A stretch of 64,000 nucleotides of DNA, from the NCBI RefSeq assembly GCF_003248355.1, contig NZ_QKWY01000001.1:3554001-3618000 (forward strand). The letters are read 5' to 3'. Numbering within the stretch: position 1 is the stretch's first letter; every line of letters starts with the position of its first letter. The position numbers and the translations under genes were made by a program. The stretch comes from Streptomyces sp. AC1-42W (GTDB lineage: Bacteria > Actinomycetota > Actinomycetes > Streptomycetales > Streptomycetaceae). Positions 55,762-64,000 of this stretch are shown here, in pieces. The notes under the pieces were generated by a model, which worked only from the letters and a program-made list of their open reading frames with translations, ran no database searches and was not told the DNA's origin.

Positions 55762-56091
55762 TCAGATGTCGACTGCAGCGATGTGGAGCTCGCAGGCGCA
55801 GTCGAGCGCCTCCGCGGGGGTGCCGGTGGGGCTGCCGGTGGGCAGCAGGGAGTCTTCGTAGCGGTCGCCACTGGCGTAGTAGGGGGCGAAGCCCCACCTC
55901 TTGCTGACGGTGCCGGTGTAGCGCAGTCGCATCAGCTTGACCCGTTCGCCGTCGGCCAGTTCGGCCTCCACGTAGGCGAACGCTCCGCGGTGTCGGACAT
56001 GCAACTGCGCAATCTGGGGCCAGACGGCGCGGGCCTGCTCGCCGAGGCGGGCTTCCAGCGAGAGGCGGGTGTGTTCCGAGGGCGTGGGCAT
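55762..56091 (-). CDS. Passenger ORF inside the IS, hypothetical
   Basis: A 109-residue protein opposite in strand to the transposase. It is a compact soluble protein (LHVRHRGAFAYVEAELADGE, LMRLRYTGTVSKRWGFAPYY, SGDRYEDSLLPTGSPTGTPA) with codon use as G/C-rich as chromosomal genes. I do not recognise the family, and it shows no DNA-binding or toxin motif. An ATG at 56100 gives three more residues. It lies inside the terminal repeats, so it moves with the IS. Confidence 0.7.
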   Translation of the reverse strand: MPTPSEHTRLSLEARLGEQARAVWPQIAQLHVRHRGAFAYVEAELADGERVKLMRLRYTGTVSKRWGFAPYYASGDRYEDSLLPTGSPTGTPAEALDCACELHIAAVDI

Positions 56092-56178
56092 GGCGCCCAT
56101 CCTGCCCGAGGGGCCACGGACCGGATACGGCAAGCTTCGGCCTGTTGTGATCCACTTCTCCGGATTGGCCCGCCTGCA

Positions 56179-57345
56179 TTGCCTGTTGCCGTCGCCCGCA
56201 CGATCACCCTGCGCGCCGCCGAGCGCGAGCGACTGAAGCTGATGGCCTACGGCCACAAGACCGAGTACCGGCTGCGGATGCGCGCGCAGGTGGTGCTGCA
56301 CGCGGCGCGCGGACGCGCCAACGCGCGCATCGCCCGGGAGACGGGTCTGCATCTGGACACGGTCCGCCGCTGGCGCGGCCGGTTCGCCGAGCACGGGCTC
56401 GCCGGGCTGGGCGACCTCGACCGGTCGGGCAGGCCCCCCTCGTTCACCGCGCTCCAGGCCGCCCAGGTCAAGGCTCTGGCCTGCCGGCTGCCCGCCGAGA
56501 CAGGGGTGCCGCTGGCGCGTTGGTCGTGCCCGGAGCTTGCCCGCGAAGTCGTCGCCCGGTCCATCGCCAGCTCGATCTCCGCCTCCACTGTCCGTCGCTG
56601 GCTGGGCGACGACGCGATCAAACCGTGGCAGTACCAATCCTGGATCTTCGTCACCGACCCGGACTTCCGCCCGAAGGCCGAGCGTGTACTGGACCTGTAT
56701 GCCCGTACCTGGCGGGGCGTCCCGCTCGGCGACGACGAGTACGTCATCAGCGCGGACGAGAAGACCTCCATCCAGGCCCGCTGCCGCTGTCATCCGACCC
56801 TGCCGCCCGGCCGGGCCCGCGCGATGCGCGTGAACCACACCTACCGGCGCGGCGGCGCCCTGGCCTACCTGGCCGCCTACGACGTCCACTCCGCGAAAGT
56901 GTCCGGCCGCTGCGAGCCGACCACCGGCATCACCCCGTTCATGAACCTGGTCACCCAGGTCATGACCCGCGAGCCCTACGCCAGCGCGAAACGCGTGTTC
57001 TGGATCGTCGACAACGGCTCCTCCCACCGCGGCAAGAAGGCCGCCGACCGACTGTCGGACGCGTTCCCGAACGCGGTCCTGGTCCACACCCCGGTGCACG
57101 CCTCCTGGCTGAACCAAGTGGAAATCTACTTCTCCGTCGTCCAGCGCAAGGTCGTCTCGCCCAACGACTTCACCGACCTCACCCAGGTCACAGACCGGCT
57201 CCGAGAATTCGAAGACCGCTACAACGCCACGGCACAGCCGTTCCAGTGGAAGTTCACCACCTCCGACCTGGACGATCTGCTGGCCAGACTCGACCAGCAC
57301 CCCGCCGGCCGACACGAAGAATCCTCCGCCGCCCCGGCACCATGA
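56179..57345 (+). CDS. IS630 family transposase
   Basis: A 388-residue DDE transposase. The N-terminal helix-turn-helix region is RMRAQVVLHAARGRANARIA and ETGLHLDTVRRWRGRFAEHG. The catalytic residues are Asp in VISADEKTSIQ, Asp in WIVDNGSSHRGKK and Glu in WLNQVEIYFSVVQRK, with the spacing expected for IS630 (D-34-E type). Start TTG at 56179 (LPVAVARTITL) is chosen because related transposases begin at this motif; the frame is open far upstream through the exporter gene, but that part is a shadow. It ends one base before the right inverted repeat. It looks intact. Confidence 0.92.
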   Translation: MPVAVARTITLRAAERERLKLMAYGHKTEYRLRMRAQVVLHAARGRANARIARETGLHLDTVRRWRGRFAEHGLAGLGDLDRSGRPPSFTALQAAQVKALACRLPAETGVPLARWSCPELAREVVARSIASSISASTVRRWLGDDAIKPWQYQSWIFVTDPDFRPKAERVLDLYARTWRGVPLGDDEYVISADEKTSIQARCRCHPTLPPGRARAMRVNHTYRRGGALAYLAAYDVHSAKVSGRCEPTTGITPFMNLVTQVMTREPYASAKRVFWIVDNGSSHRGKKAADRLSDAFPNAVLVHTPVHASWLNQVEIYFSVVQRKVVSPNDFTDLTQVTDRLREFEDRYNATAQPFQWKFTTSDLDDLLARLDQHPAGRHEESSAAPAP

Positions 57346-57377
57346 TCAACCCCCGAAGGACTTACGGAGCCGACCAC
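57346..57377. repeat. Right terminal inverted repeat of the IS
   Basis: The right end closes ...GGAGCCGACCAC, then flank TTA. It is the perfect complement of the left 32-bp repeat. Confidence 0.95.
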
Positions 57378-57393
57378 TTAGGGCGTACGAAAG

Positions 57394-57430
57394 GGGGGCG
57401 GGGCGGCCGTCGCAAGGCCGCCCCGCCCCC
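57394..57430. terminator. Hairpin between exporter/IS and formyltransferase
   Basis: A perfect 15-base stem (GGGGGCGGGGCGGCC with complement) and seven-base loop, followed by TT. Before insertion of the IS it lay about 15 bp downstream of the exporter stop, so it probably terminates both convergent operons. Confidence 0.85.
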
Positions 57431-57440
57431 TTCGCCGGAT

Positions 57441-58388
57441 TCAGGGACGGCTGGTCAGATAGCCGCCCATGGAGGTGAAGTACTCCGTCGCGGGCAGCTC
57501 GCGGCCGTCCTCGGCGCGGACCCGGGTGATGGCCAGTCCCCGGTTGCGGCCGGTGCGGGCGTCGGCGCCCGCGACGATCACGACGCCGTCGCCCTCGCGG
57601 TAGAAGATCCGGCCGGGCGTGCCGCCGTAGCGGCCCTCGGAGACCACGCTCGCCAGCACCTCGATCCGCTTGCCGCGGTGGAAGGTGAAGGCGCTCGGGT
57701 ACGGGGCCGACTGGGCGCGCACCAGGCGCTCCAGGTCCTCGGCGGGCCAGTTCCAGTCGATCCGGATGTCCTCCTCGGCCCGCTTGTGGAAGAAGGTGGC
57801 CCGCGAGCGGTCCTGCGGGGTGAACTCCGTCTGCCCGTCCGCGATCAGGGCGAGCGCCTTGGTGGTGACGGGGGCGATCAGATCGACGGTCTTGTGGAAG
57901 AGATCCGTCGCGGTGTCCCGCGGGCCGACCGGGACGGACTCCTGGCGGACGATGTCGCCGGCGTCGAGCTCGTCGTTCATCATGTGCGCGGTGACGCCGA
58001 CTTCGCTCTCACCGTTGATGAGGGCCCAGATCAGCGGCGAGAAGCCCGCGTACTTCGGCAGCAGCGAGTCGTGGACGTTCAGGGTGCCCCGGCGGGGGAG
58101 CGCGAAGATGCGCGGCGGAATCCACGTACGCCAGTTGTTGGCGACGATGACGTCCGGGTCGGCCGCCTTCAGCGCCTCGAACAGCTCGTCGTCGTCGGGG
58201 CGGTTGCGGATGAGGACCGGGACGCCGTGCTCCTCGGCGAGGTCGGCGACGGAGTCGCTCCAGATCTTCTCGTAGGCATGCTCGCTCCGGGGGTGGGTGA
58301 CGACCAGCACCACGTCGTGCTCGGAGTCCAGCAGGGCTTGCAGGGTGCGATGCCCCCAGGTCTGGTAACCGAACATGACGACCCGCAT
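57441..58388 (-). CDS. Methionyl-tRNA-formyltransferase-like N-formyltransferase
   Basis: A 315-residue protein of the formyltransferase family. It has the folate-site motifs LPRRGTLNVHDSLLPKYAG, NGESEVGVTAHMMNDELDAG and the C-terminal domain WNWPAEDLERLVRAQSAPYP. It resembles CchA of the coelichelin cluster, which formylates N5-hydroxyornithine from formyl-tetrahydrofolate. It is not the housekeeping Fmt, since it is divergent from the N-hydroxylase gene under iron boxes. ATG 58388 with GAGGAGGA upstream; the frame extends to 58433 without an RBS. Confidence 0.9.
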   Translation of the reverse strand: MRVVMFGYQTWGHRTLQALLDSEHDVVLVVTHPRSEHAYEKIWSDSVADLAEEHGVPVLIRNRPDDDELFEALKAADPDVIVANNWRTWIPPRIFALPRRGTLNVHDSLLPKYAGFSPLIWALINGESEVGVTAHMMNDELDAGDIVRQESVPVGPRDTATDLFHKTVDLIAPVTTKALALIADGQTEFTPQDRSRATFFHKRAEEDIRIDWNWPAEDLERLVRAQSAPYPSAFTFHRGKRIEVLASVVSEGRYGGTPGRIFYREGDGVVIVAGADARTGRNRGLAITRVRAEDGRELPATEYFTSMGGYLTSRP

Positions 58389-58425
58389 GGGGTTCCTCCT
58401 CGACGTAGAGACAGAGCCGGACAAG

Positions 58426-58444
58426 TAAAGCAAGCCTTACCTTA
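58426..58444. promoter_or_regulatory. Degenerate iron box for the formyltransferase
   Basis: TAAAGCAAGCCTTACCTTA; its reverse complement fits the consensus at 13 of 19 bases. It lies 37 bp upstream of the formyltransferase start. The core AAGG/CCTT arms are kept. Weaker than the neighbouring box at 58532. Confidence 0.6.
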
Positions 58445-58531
58445 TCTTGCAACGAGCGCACGGAACGCACCAGTTGAGGCCGTCCGCGCGGCAAGTGTGT
58501 CCGAATAGCGCCTATCGACAGCGCTGACGGA

Positions 58532-58550
58532 TTAGCTTAGGCTCACCTAA
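58532..58550. promoter_or_regulatory. Strong iron box for the ornithine hydroxylase
   Basis: TTAGCTTAGGCTCACCTAA matches the consensus at 17 of 19 bases. It lies 86 bp upstream of the N-hydroxylase start and likely controls the hydroxylase and MbtH genes. Confidence 0.92.
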
Positions 58551-58636
58551 GTTCATGGGGCCGCTGCTTCGGCGTGCCCTTTCCTCGCCCGTTTCCCCAC
58601 ATCCGACTGGCGGCTTCCCCGCACGATGGGAGTGAC

Positions 58637-59977
58637 ATGTCACAGGCTCGTCCTGGCGACGCAGCACCGGTCCACGACCTCATTGGAATAGGCTTCGGGC
58701 CGTCCAATGTGGCCATGGCGATCGCGATCAGCGAGCACAACGCGCGCTCCGGGACGCGAGAAGCGGTGACGGCCCAGTTCTTCGAGCAGCAACCGGCCTT
58801 CGGCTGGCACCGCGGCATGCTCATCGACGACGCCACCATGCAGGTCTCCTTCCTCAAGGACCTGGTGACACTCCGCAATCCCGCCAGCGAGTTCAGCTTC
58901 CTCTGCTTCCTGCAGAGCAAGGGACGCCTGATCGACTTCATCAACCACAAGAACCTCTTCCCGCTCCGGGTCGAGTTCCACGAGTACTTCGAGTGGGCCG
59001 CCTCCCGCGTGGCCGACCTGGTCTCCTACGACCACGAGGTCGTCGGTGTCGCCCCCGTTTCGCACGACGGCGCCGTCGAGTACCTGGACGTGACGGTGCG
59101 TTCGGGGGAGGGCCTCACCGTCCACCGCACCCGCAACCTCGTCATCGGCACCGGGCTGCGCCCCCGGCTGCCCGAGGGCGTCGAGCGCGGCGACCGCGTC
59201 TGGCACACCTCCGAACTCCTCAACCGCGCCGGTGAACTGGAAGGCACCTCGCCCTCCCGCTTCGTCGTCGTGGGCGCCGGCCAGAGCGCCGCCGAGAACG
59301 TCGCGTATCTGCACCGCACCTTCCCGGACGCCGAGGTCTGCGCGGTGTTCTCGCGTTACGGCTACAGCCCGGCCGACGACAGCTCCTTCGCCAACAAGAT
59401 CTTCGACCCGGACGCGGTGGACGAGTACTTCGCCGCCCCCGACGACGTCAAGCGCCGGCTGATGGACTACCACGGCAACACCAACTACTCCGTGGTGGAC
59501 ATCGACCTGATCGACGATCTGTACCGGCAGGTGTACCGCGAGAAGGTCCTCGGCACCGAGCGGCTGCGCTTCCTCAACGTGTCCCGGCTCACCGACGTCA
59601 AGGAGACCCCGGACAAGGTCCGCGCCACCGTGACGTCACTCGTCACCGGCGAGGAGACCCTCCTGGACGCCGACGTCGTCGTCCTCGCCACCGGCTACCT
59701 CCCGGCCGACCCGCTCGGCCTGCTCGGCGAGGTCGCCGACCTCTGCCTGCGCGACGAGGAGGGCCGCGTGCGCGTCGAACGCGACTACCGCCTCACCACG
59801 GACGCCGCCCTGCGCACCGGCATCTACCTCCAGGGCGGTACGGAGCACACGCACGGCATCACCTCGTCGCTGCTGTCCAACACCGCGATCCGGGTCGGCG
59901 ACATACTCGAATCCGTCCTCGCCCGCGGCGGCGCGACCCTCGCCGACGCCCCGCGCCCCGTCGCCGAAACGCCCTGA
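58637..59977 (+). CDS. L-ornithine N5-monooxygenase
   Basis: A 446-residue flavin N-hydroxylase of the SidA/PvdA/CchB/lysine-ornithine family. FAD site near residue 20: [22 protein letters not shown] site: [21 protein letters not shown]-terminal substrate/flavin motif: [14 protein letters not shown]. The product, N5-hydroxyornithine, is either formylated for A2 or used free at the terminal C domain. Lysine cannot be excluded from sequence, but the CchA-like partner favours ornithine. ATG 58637 with GGGAG seven bases upstream; the frame to 58574 precedes it without an RBS. Confidence 0.93.
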   Translation: MSQARPGDAAPVHDLIGIGFGPSNVAMAIAISEHNARSGTREAVTAQFFEQQPAFGWHRGMLIDDATMQVSFLKDLVTLRNPASEFSFLCFLQSKGRLIDFINHKNLFPLRVEFHEYFEWAASRVADLVSYDHEVVGVAPVSHDGAVEYLDVTVRSGEGLTVHRTRNLVIGTGLRPRLPEGVERGDRVWHTSELLNRAGELEGTSPSRFVVVGAGQSAAENVAYLHRTFPDAEVCAVFSRYGYSPADDSSFANKIFDPDAVDEYFAAPDDVKRRLMDYHGNTNYSVVDIDLIDDLYRQVYREKVLGTERLRFLNVSRLTDVKETPDKVRATVTSLVTGEETLLDADVVVLATGYLPADPLGLLGEVADLCLRDEEGRVRVERDYRLTTDAALRTGIYLQGGTEHTHGITSSLLSNTAIRVGDILESVLARGGATLADAPRPVAETP

Positions 59978-60023
59978 CCCCGTCCGCCCGCACCCCACCA
60001 CCTTCACCCCGGAGGCACCCCGT

Positions 60024-60236
60024 ATGAGCACCAACCCGTTCGACGACCCCGAAGGCCGCTTCCTCGTCCTGGTCAACGACGAGGGACAGCACTCCCTGTG
60101 GCCGTCCTTCGCCGACGTACCGGCCGGGTGGAGCGTCGCCCTCGACGAGAACAGCCGCGAGGCGTGCCTGGAGTACGTGGAGAGCCACTGGACCGACCTG
60201 CGCCCCCGGTCCCTCGCCGCGTCGATGGACGCCTGA
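60024..60236 (+). CDS. mbtH: MbtH-like protein of the siderophore locus
   Basis: A 70-residue MbtH homologue: [40 protein letters not shown] and [11 protein letters not shown], with family Trp residues. It lies 46 bp after the hydroxylase and is probably co-transcribed. It would activate A1/A2 of the 44331 synthetase, and may cross-serve the unassigned NRPS. GGAGG lies upstream of ATG. Confidence 0.94.
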   Translation: MSTNPFDDPEGRFLVLVNDEGQHSLWPSFADVPAGWSVALDENSREACLEYVESHWTDLRPRSLAASMDA

Positions 60237-60258
60237 CCCGGCGCCCGGCGCGCCCGGA

Positions 60259-60308
60259 CGGCGAAGCCCGCCCCGGTGGAGGCACCTCCACCGGGGCGGG
60301 CTTCGCCG
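60259..60308. terminator. Perfect 24-bp hairpin between mbtH and pyc
   Basis: A palindrome with a perfect 24-base stem and two-base loop (CA). The arms begin CGGCGAAGCCCGCCCCGGTG. It lies between the convergent mbtH (ends 60236) and pyc (ends 60316) and is expected to terminate both. Confidence 0.93.
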
Positions 60309-60315
60309 CGCGCGA

Positions 60316-63300
60316 TCAGCCGATCTCGATGAGCAGATCGCCCGCCTCGACCTGCTGCACCCGGCCGATGGCCAGCCGGCGCACGACCCCGGCCGACTGG
60401 GCGGTGATCGACGCCTCCATCTTCATCGCCTCGATGGTGGCCACCGTCTGACCCGCCGACACCGACACACCCTCCTCCACCTGGAGCGTCACCACCCCGG
60501 CGAACGGCGCCGCGACATGGCCCGGATTCGAGCGGTCCGCCTTCTCCGCCGCCTTCACCTCGGTCGCCACCGACCGGTCCCGCACCGACACCGGCCGCAA
60601 CTGCCCGTTGAGCGTCGCCAGTACGCTGCGGAAGCCGCGCTCGTCCGCCTCGGAGATGGCCTCCAGCTCGATCAGCAGCGTCACCCCCGGCTCCAGCGTC
60701 ACCGGGTGCTCGGTCTCCGGTTCGAGCCCGTACAGGAAGTCCGAGGTCGGCAGCACCGACGTGTCGCCGTACGCCTCCCGGTGCGCGGTGAACTCCTTGG
60801 TCGGGCCGGGGAACAGCAGCCGGTTCAGCGTCGCGCGCGGCGACTCGCGCAGCGCCTCGCGGTCCTCCGGCGACAGCTGAGGCGTCTGTGCCTTCTCGGG
60901 ACGGCCCCGGAGCGCGCGGGTGCGGAACGGCTCCGGCCAGCCGCCGGGCGGGTCGCCCAGCTCACCGCGCAGAAACCCGATCACCGAGTCCGGCACGTCG
61001 AACTTGCCCGGGTCCGACTCGAAGTCCGCCGCCTCCACACCGGCGCCCACCAGATGCAGCGCCAGGTCCCCGACCACCTTCGACGACGGGGTCACCTTCA
61101 CCAGCCGGCCCAGCATGCGGTCGGCCGCCGCGTAGCAGTCCTCGATCAGCTCGAAGCGGTCCCCGAGCCCCAGCGCGATGGCCTGCTGCCGCAGGTTGGA
61201 CAGCTGCCCGCCCGGGATCTCGTGGTGGTAGATCCGGCCGGTCGGCGAGGCGAGCCCCGACTCGAACGGGGCGTACACCTTGCGGGTCGCCTCCCAGTAC
61301 GGCTCCAGGTCGCCGACCGCCTGGAGGGACAGGCCCGTCGCCCGCTCGGTGTGGTCGGTCGCCGCCACCAGCGCGGACAGCGGCGGCTGACTGGTGGTGC
61401 CGGCCATCGAGGCGACGGCCGCGTCCACCGCGTCCACCCCGGCGTCGATCGCCGCCATCAGCGTGGCCAGCTGCCCGCCCGCCGTGTCGTGCGTGTGCAG
61501 ATGCACCGGCAGATCGAACCGCTCCCGCAGCGCCGTCACCAGCGTGCGCGCGGCCGGCGGACGCAGCAGCCCGGCCATGTCCTTGATGGCGAGCACATGC
61601 GCGCCCGCCGCCACGATCTGCTCCGCCAGCCGCAGGTAGTAGTCCAGCGTGTACAGACTCTCGCCCGGATCGGACAGGTCGGCGGTGTAGCACAGCGCCA
61701 CCTCCGCCAGCGAGGTGCCGGTGGCACGCACCGCGTCGATCGCCGGACGCATCTGCGACACGTCGTTGAGGGCGTCGAAGATCCGGAAGATGTCCATCCC
61801 CGCCGACGCGGCCTCGGACACGAACGCCTCGGTCACCTCGGTCGGGTAGGGCGTGTAGCCCACCGTGTTGCGGCCGCGCAGCAGCATCTGCGTACAGATG
61901 TTGGGCACCGCCTCACGGATCTTGACCAGCCGCTCCCACGGGTCCTCCGCGAGGAAGCGCAGCGCCACGTCGTAGGTCGCGCCGCCCCAGCACTCCAGGC
62001 TCAGCAACTGCGGCACGGTGTGCGCGACATGCGGGGCGACCGCCAGCAGATCACGGGTGCGGACCCGGGTGGCCAGCAGCGACTGGTGCGCGTCGCGGAA
62101 CGTGGTGTCGGTGACGGCCACCGCCGACCGCGCCCGCAGCTCGGCGGCGAACGCCTCCGGACCCAGCTCGGCCAGCCGCTGCCGGGAACCGGGCGGCGGC
62201 GTCCCCGGCGGCAGGGCGGGCAGCTTGTCCGCCGGGTCGATGACCCGGGGACGCGGCCCGTACGGGCGGTTGACCGTCGTCTCCGCCAGATAGCCGAGCA
62301 TCCGGCTGCCCCGGTCCGCCGACGGACGGGTCCGGATCAGCTCCGGATGGGCGTCGATGAAACCGGTCGTGACCCGCCCCGCCCGGAACTCCGGATGGTC
62401 CAGCACCGCGCCCAGGAACGGCAGGTTGGTCGCCACCCCGCGGATGCGGAACTCGGCGATCGCCCGGCGCGCCCGGCGGGCCGCGTTGGCGAAGTCGTGC
62501 CCGTGACAGGTGAGCTTGACCAGCATCGAGTCGAAGTGCGCCGACACCTCCGCGCCCGTGTGGACGGTCCCGCCGTCCAGCCGGACACCCGGACCGCCGG
62601 GGGAGCGGTACGCGGAGATGGTGCCGGTGTCCGGACGGAAGCCGTTGACCGGGTCCTCCGTCGTGATGCGGCACTGCATCGCGGTCCCGGTGAGGGTGAT
62701 GTCCTCCTGGGACAGGTGCAGTTCGGGCAGCGTCATACCCGCCGCGATGCGCAGCTGGGCGATCACCAGGTCGCGCCCGGTGACCTGCTCCGTCACCGTG
62801 TGCTCGACCTGGATGCGCGGGTTCATCTCGATGAAGACATGGTTGCCGCGCTCGTCCACCAGGAACTCGACGGTGCCCGCGTTCACATAGCCGATGTGCC
62901 GGGCGAAGGAGACCGCGTCGGCACAGATCCGGTCCCGCAGCGCCGGGTCCAGATTCGGGGCCGGGGCGATCTCCACGACCTTCTGGTGGCGGCGCTGGAG
63001 CGAGCAGTCCCGCTCGTAGAGGTGCACCACGTTGCCCTCGGCGTCGGCCAGGATCTGCACCTCGATGTGGCGGGGGTTGATCACCGCCTGCTCCAGGAAC
63101 ACCGTCGCGTCCCCGAACGCGGAGCGCGCCTCGCGCATCGCCGCGTCGATCGCGTCCCGCAGCTCCGCGGGCTCGGCGACCCGGCGCATCCCGCGCCCGC
63201 CGCCACCGGCGACCGCCTTCACGAAGACCGGGAAACCGATCTCCTCCGAGGCCGCGACCAGGGCGTCCACGTCCTCGGACGGCTCCGACGACTTCAGCAC

Positions 63301-63690
63301 CGGCACACCGGCCTCGCGGGCCGCCGCCACCGCACGCGACTTGTTGCCCGTCAGGTTCAGCACCGACGCCGGCGGCCCCACGAACGTGATGCCCGCCGCC
63401 GCGCACGCCGCCGCCAGGTCCGGATTCTCCGACAGGAACCCGTAACCGGGGTAGATCGCGTCCGCCCCGGCCCTGCGGGCCGCCTTCACCACCTCGTCCA
63501 CCGACAGATACGCCCGCACCGGATGGCCCGGCTCACCGATCCGGTACGCCTCGTCCGCCTTCGCCCGGTGCAGGGAGTTGCGGTCCTCGTGCGGATACAC
63601 GGCCACCGTGGAGATGCCGAGCTCGAACGCCGCGCGGAACGCGCGGATGGCGATCTCCCCGCGGTTGGCGACCAATACCTTGTCGAACAT
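60316..63690 (-). CDS. pyc: Pyruvate carboxylase
   Basis: A 1124-residue biotin enzyme that carboxylates pyruvate to oxaloacetate (ATP- and bicarbonate-dependent anaplerosis). N-terminal biotin carboxylase: KVLVANRGEIAIRAFRAAFE, ATP-grasp GGGGRGMRR, and the Glu-rich HIEVQILADAEGNVVHLYER. Carboxyltransferase: DTTFRDAHQSLLATRVRT and AIKDMAGLLRPPAART. C-terminal biotinyl domain with the lysine in AMKMEAS near 1090. Start ATG 63690 (MFDKVLVANRGE); the upstream extension to 63849 lacks coding character. Monocistronic and unrelated to the siderophore locus. Confidence 0.97.
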   Translation of the reverse strand: MFDKVLVANRGEIAIRAFRAAFELGISTVAVYPHEDRNSLHRAKADEAYRIGEPGHPVRAYLSVDEVVKAARRAGADAIYPGYGFLSENPDLAAACAAAGITFVGPPASVLNLTGNKSRAVAAAREAGVPVLKSSEPSEDVDALVAASEEIGFPVFVKAVAGGGGRGMRRVAEPAELRDAIDAAMREARSAFGDATVFLEQAVINPRHIEVQILADAEGNVVHLYERDCSLQRRHQKVVEIAPAPNLDPALRDRICADAVSFARHIGYVNAGTVEFLVDERGNHVFIEMNPRIQVEHTVTEQVTGRDLVIAQLRIAAGMTLPELHLSQEDITLTGTAMQCRITTEDPVNGFRPDTGTISAYRSPGGPGVRLDGGTVHTGAEVSAHFDSMLVKLTCHGHDFANAARRARRAIAEFRIRGVATNLPFLGAVLDHPEFRAGRVTTGFIDAHPELIRTRPSADRGSRMLGYLAETTVNRPYGPRPRVIDPADKLPALPPGTPPPGSRQRLAELGPEAFAAELRARSAVAVTDTTFRDAHQSLLATRVRTRDLLAVAPHVAHTVPQLLSLECWGGATYDVALRFLAEDPWERLVKIREAVPNICTQMLLRGRNTVGYTPYPTEVTEAFVSEAASAGMDIFRIFDALNDVSQMRPAIDAVRATGTSLAEVALCYTADLSDPGESLYTLDYYLRLAEQIVAAGAHVLAIKDMAGLLRPPAARTLVTALRERFDLPVHLHTHDTAGGQLATLMAAIDAGVDAVDAAVASMAGTTSQPPLSALVAATDHTERATGLSLQAVGDLEPYWEATRKVYAPFESGLASPTGRIYHHEIPGGQLSNLRQQAIALGLGDRFELIEDCYAAADRMLGRLVKVTPSSKVVGDLALHLVGAGVEAADFESDPGKFDVPDSVIGFLRGELGDPPGGWPEPFRTRALRGRPEKAQTPQLSPEDREALRESPRATLNRLLFPGPTKEFTAHREAYGDTSVLPTSDFLYGLEPETEHPVTLEPGVTLLIELEAISEADERGFRSVLATLNGQLRPVSVRDRSVATEVKAAEKADRSNPGHVAAPFAGVVTLQVEEGVSVSAGQTVATIEAMKMEASITAQSAGVVRRLAIGRVQQVEAGDLLIEIG

Positions 63691-63947
63691 CAAACTCCCC
63701 AGTCGTGTCACGAGGGCGTCAGGGACGGCCGCACGGCGACGGGCACACGTGTCCTCGGAAGCCGTACGGCGGTGGCGATGCGCTCCGTGACCCTCCGGGT
63801 CCGGAGTGTTCGACACCGTACCGGAGACTTCCCCGGAGATCGCGAGCACAAAAGATGGCTTGCGTCACGTCCCGGAAACCTCCCTCCACCGCACCCCTTC
63901 CCCGGGACGTTTTGCCGCTCCCCGGCAGCCGGGCCATGCTGGTGGGC
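63691..63947. other. Upstream region of pyc, no gene seen
   Basis: About 257 bases hold the pyc promoter and the space before a possible next gene. Short frames on either strand lack coding bias. No clear -10 element or operator could be fixed. Confidence 0.5.
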
Positions 63948-64000
63948 ATGGCCGACCACGCCGGCCCCGAGCCCGTCGCCGCCGTCCGGTGCTCCCTCCG
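63948..64000 (+). CDS. Possible start of a gene running off the window
   Basis: ATG at 63948 opens a frame (MADHAGPEPVAAVRCSLR) that remains open to the end of the window. Codon third positions are G/C-rich, and GGTGGG lies three bases upstream. The piece is too short to identify. Confidence 0.3.
   Translation, partial: MADHAGPEPVAAVRCSL

Larger units (their letters stand above)
55699..57377. mobile_element. IS630-type insertion sequence with passenger ORF
   Basis: A 1679-bp element bounded by perfect 32-bp terminal inverted repeats. It is flanked on both sides by TTA, within which a TA duplication typical of IS630/Tc1-mariner fits. It holds a DDE transposase (56179-57345) and an opposite-strand small gene (55762-56091). 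At ~1.7 kb it is longer than usual IS630 elements of ~1.1-1.2 kb because of the passenger. Identical termini suggest recent insertion. It lies between the exporter stop and the former downstream hairpin. Confidence 0.9.

Noticed and set aside
54466..57345. A 959-residue frame reaching through the exporter into the IS
   Set aside because: Only the last 388 codons match a protein (IS630 transposase). The rest is a shadow of the MFS gene and IS left end.
57441..58388. Formyltransferase as housekeeping methionyl-tRNA formyltransferase
   Set aside because: It lies between iron boxes, divergent from the N-hydroxylase, with no def or tRNA-modifying neighbours.

Overview
The window is high-GC actinobacterial chromosome, almost certainly Streptomyces. 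The evidence is near-uniform G/C at third codon positions, many GTG and TTG starts, four-base stop/start overlaps, DmdR/IdeR-type iron boxes, a rare TTA codon, and families typical of the genus (MbtH, TerD, the DUF574 methyltransferase family).

Layout. (1) 279-9866 holds mostly housekeeping or uncharacterised genes: a PLP-dependent cysteine-synthase-like enzyme, an SRPBCC protein, a DeoR/GlpR regulator, a membrane protein with a lipase-type GHSQG motif, a beta-helix/AAA+ fusion, a two-TM membrane protein and a Pro/Gln-rich protein. (2) 10144-27388 is a minus-strand operon of eight tightly coupled genes for an unassigned nonribosomal peptide: C-A-T, then C-A-T-TE fused to an MFS transporter, a free AMP-ligase, C-A-T, MbtH, a free carrier protein, a free condensation domain, and a dimethylformamidase-like protein. 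A DasR-like palindrome lies 155 bp upstream of its first gene. (3) 27768-37542 contains ordinary genes: double TerD, HpnB-like glycosyltransferase, glutamate-racemase-like protein, O-antigen-ligase-like protein, apolipoprotein N-acyltransferase, Nudix hydrolase, methyltransferase, a probably frameshifted repeat-containing gene and an acyltransferase. (4) 37573-60236 is an iron-regulated mixed catecholate/hydroxamate siderophore locus: isochorismate synthase, aryl carrier protein, siderophore-interacting reductase, a complete Fe-siderophore ABC importer, a 3323-residue C-A-T-E-C-A-T-E-C synthetase, an MFS exporter, a formyltransferase, an ornithine N-hydroxylase and a second MbtH. Five iron boxes lie in its intergenic regions. 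An IS630-type element carrying a passenger ORF sits exactly at the stop codon of the exporter gene. (5) 60316-63690 is pyruvate carboxylase.

How the siderophore genes fit together (inference): isochorismate feeds 2,3-dihydroxybenzoate, which would be loaded on the free aryl carrier protein and condensed by the large synthetase with two residues that are both epimerised. The first A domain has an acidic pocket suiting a basic residue such as Arg. The hydroxylase and formyltransferase make N5-formyl-N5-hydroxyornithine. The synthetase ends in a bare C domain without A, T or TE, so release must use a free amine. This resembles the mirubactin/chlorocatechelin type. The remaining DHB enzymes (dehydrogenase, isochorismatase, DHB-AMP ligase) are not in the window and must be supplied in trans.

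The operon at 10144-27388 is the best candidate for something undescribed. It has a four-function synthetase-thioesterase-exporter polypeptide, a Cys in place of the thioesterase nucleophilic Ser, and an unusual set of free-standing parts.
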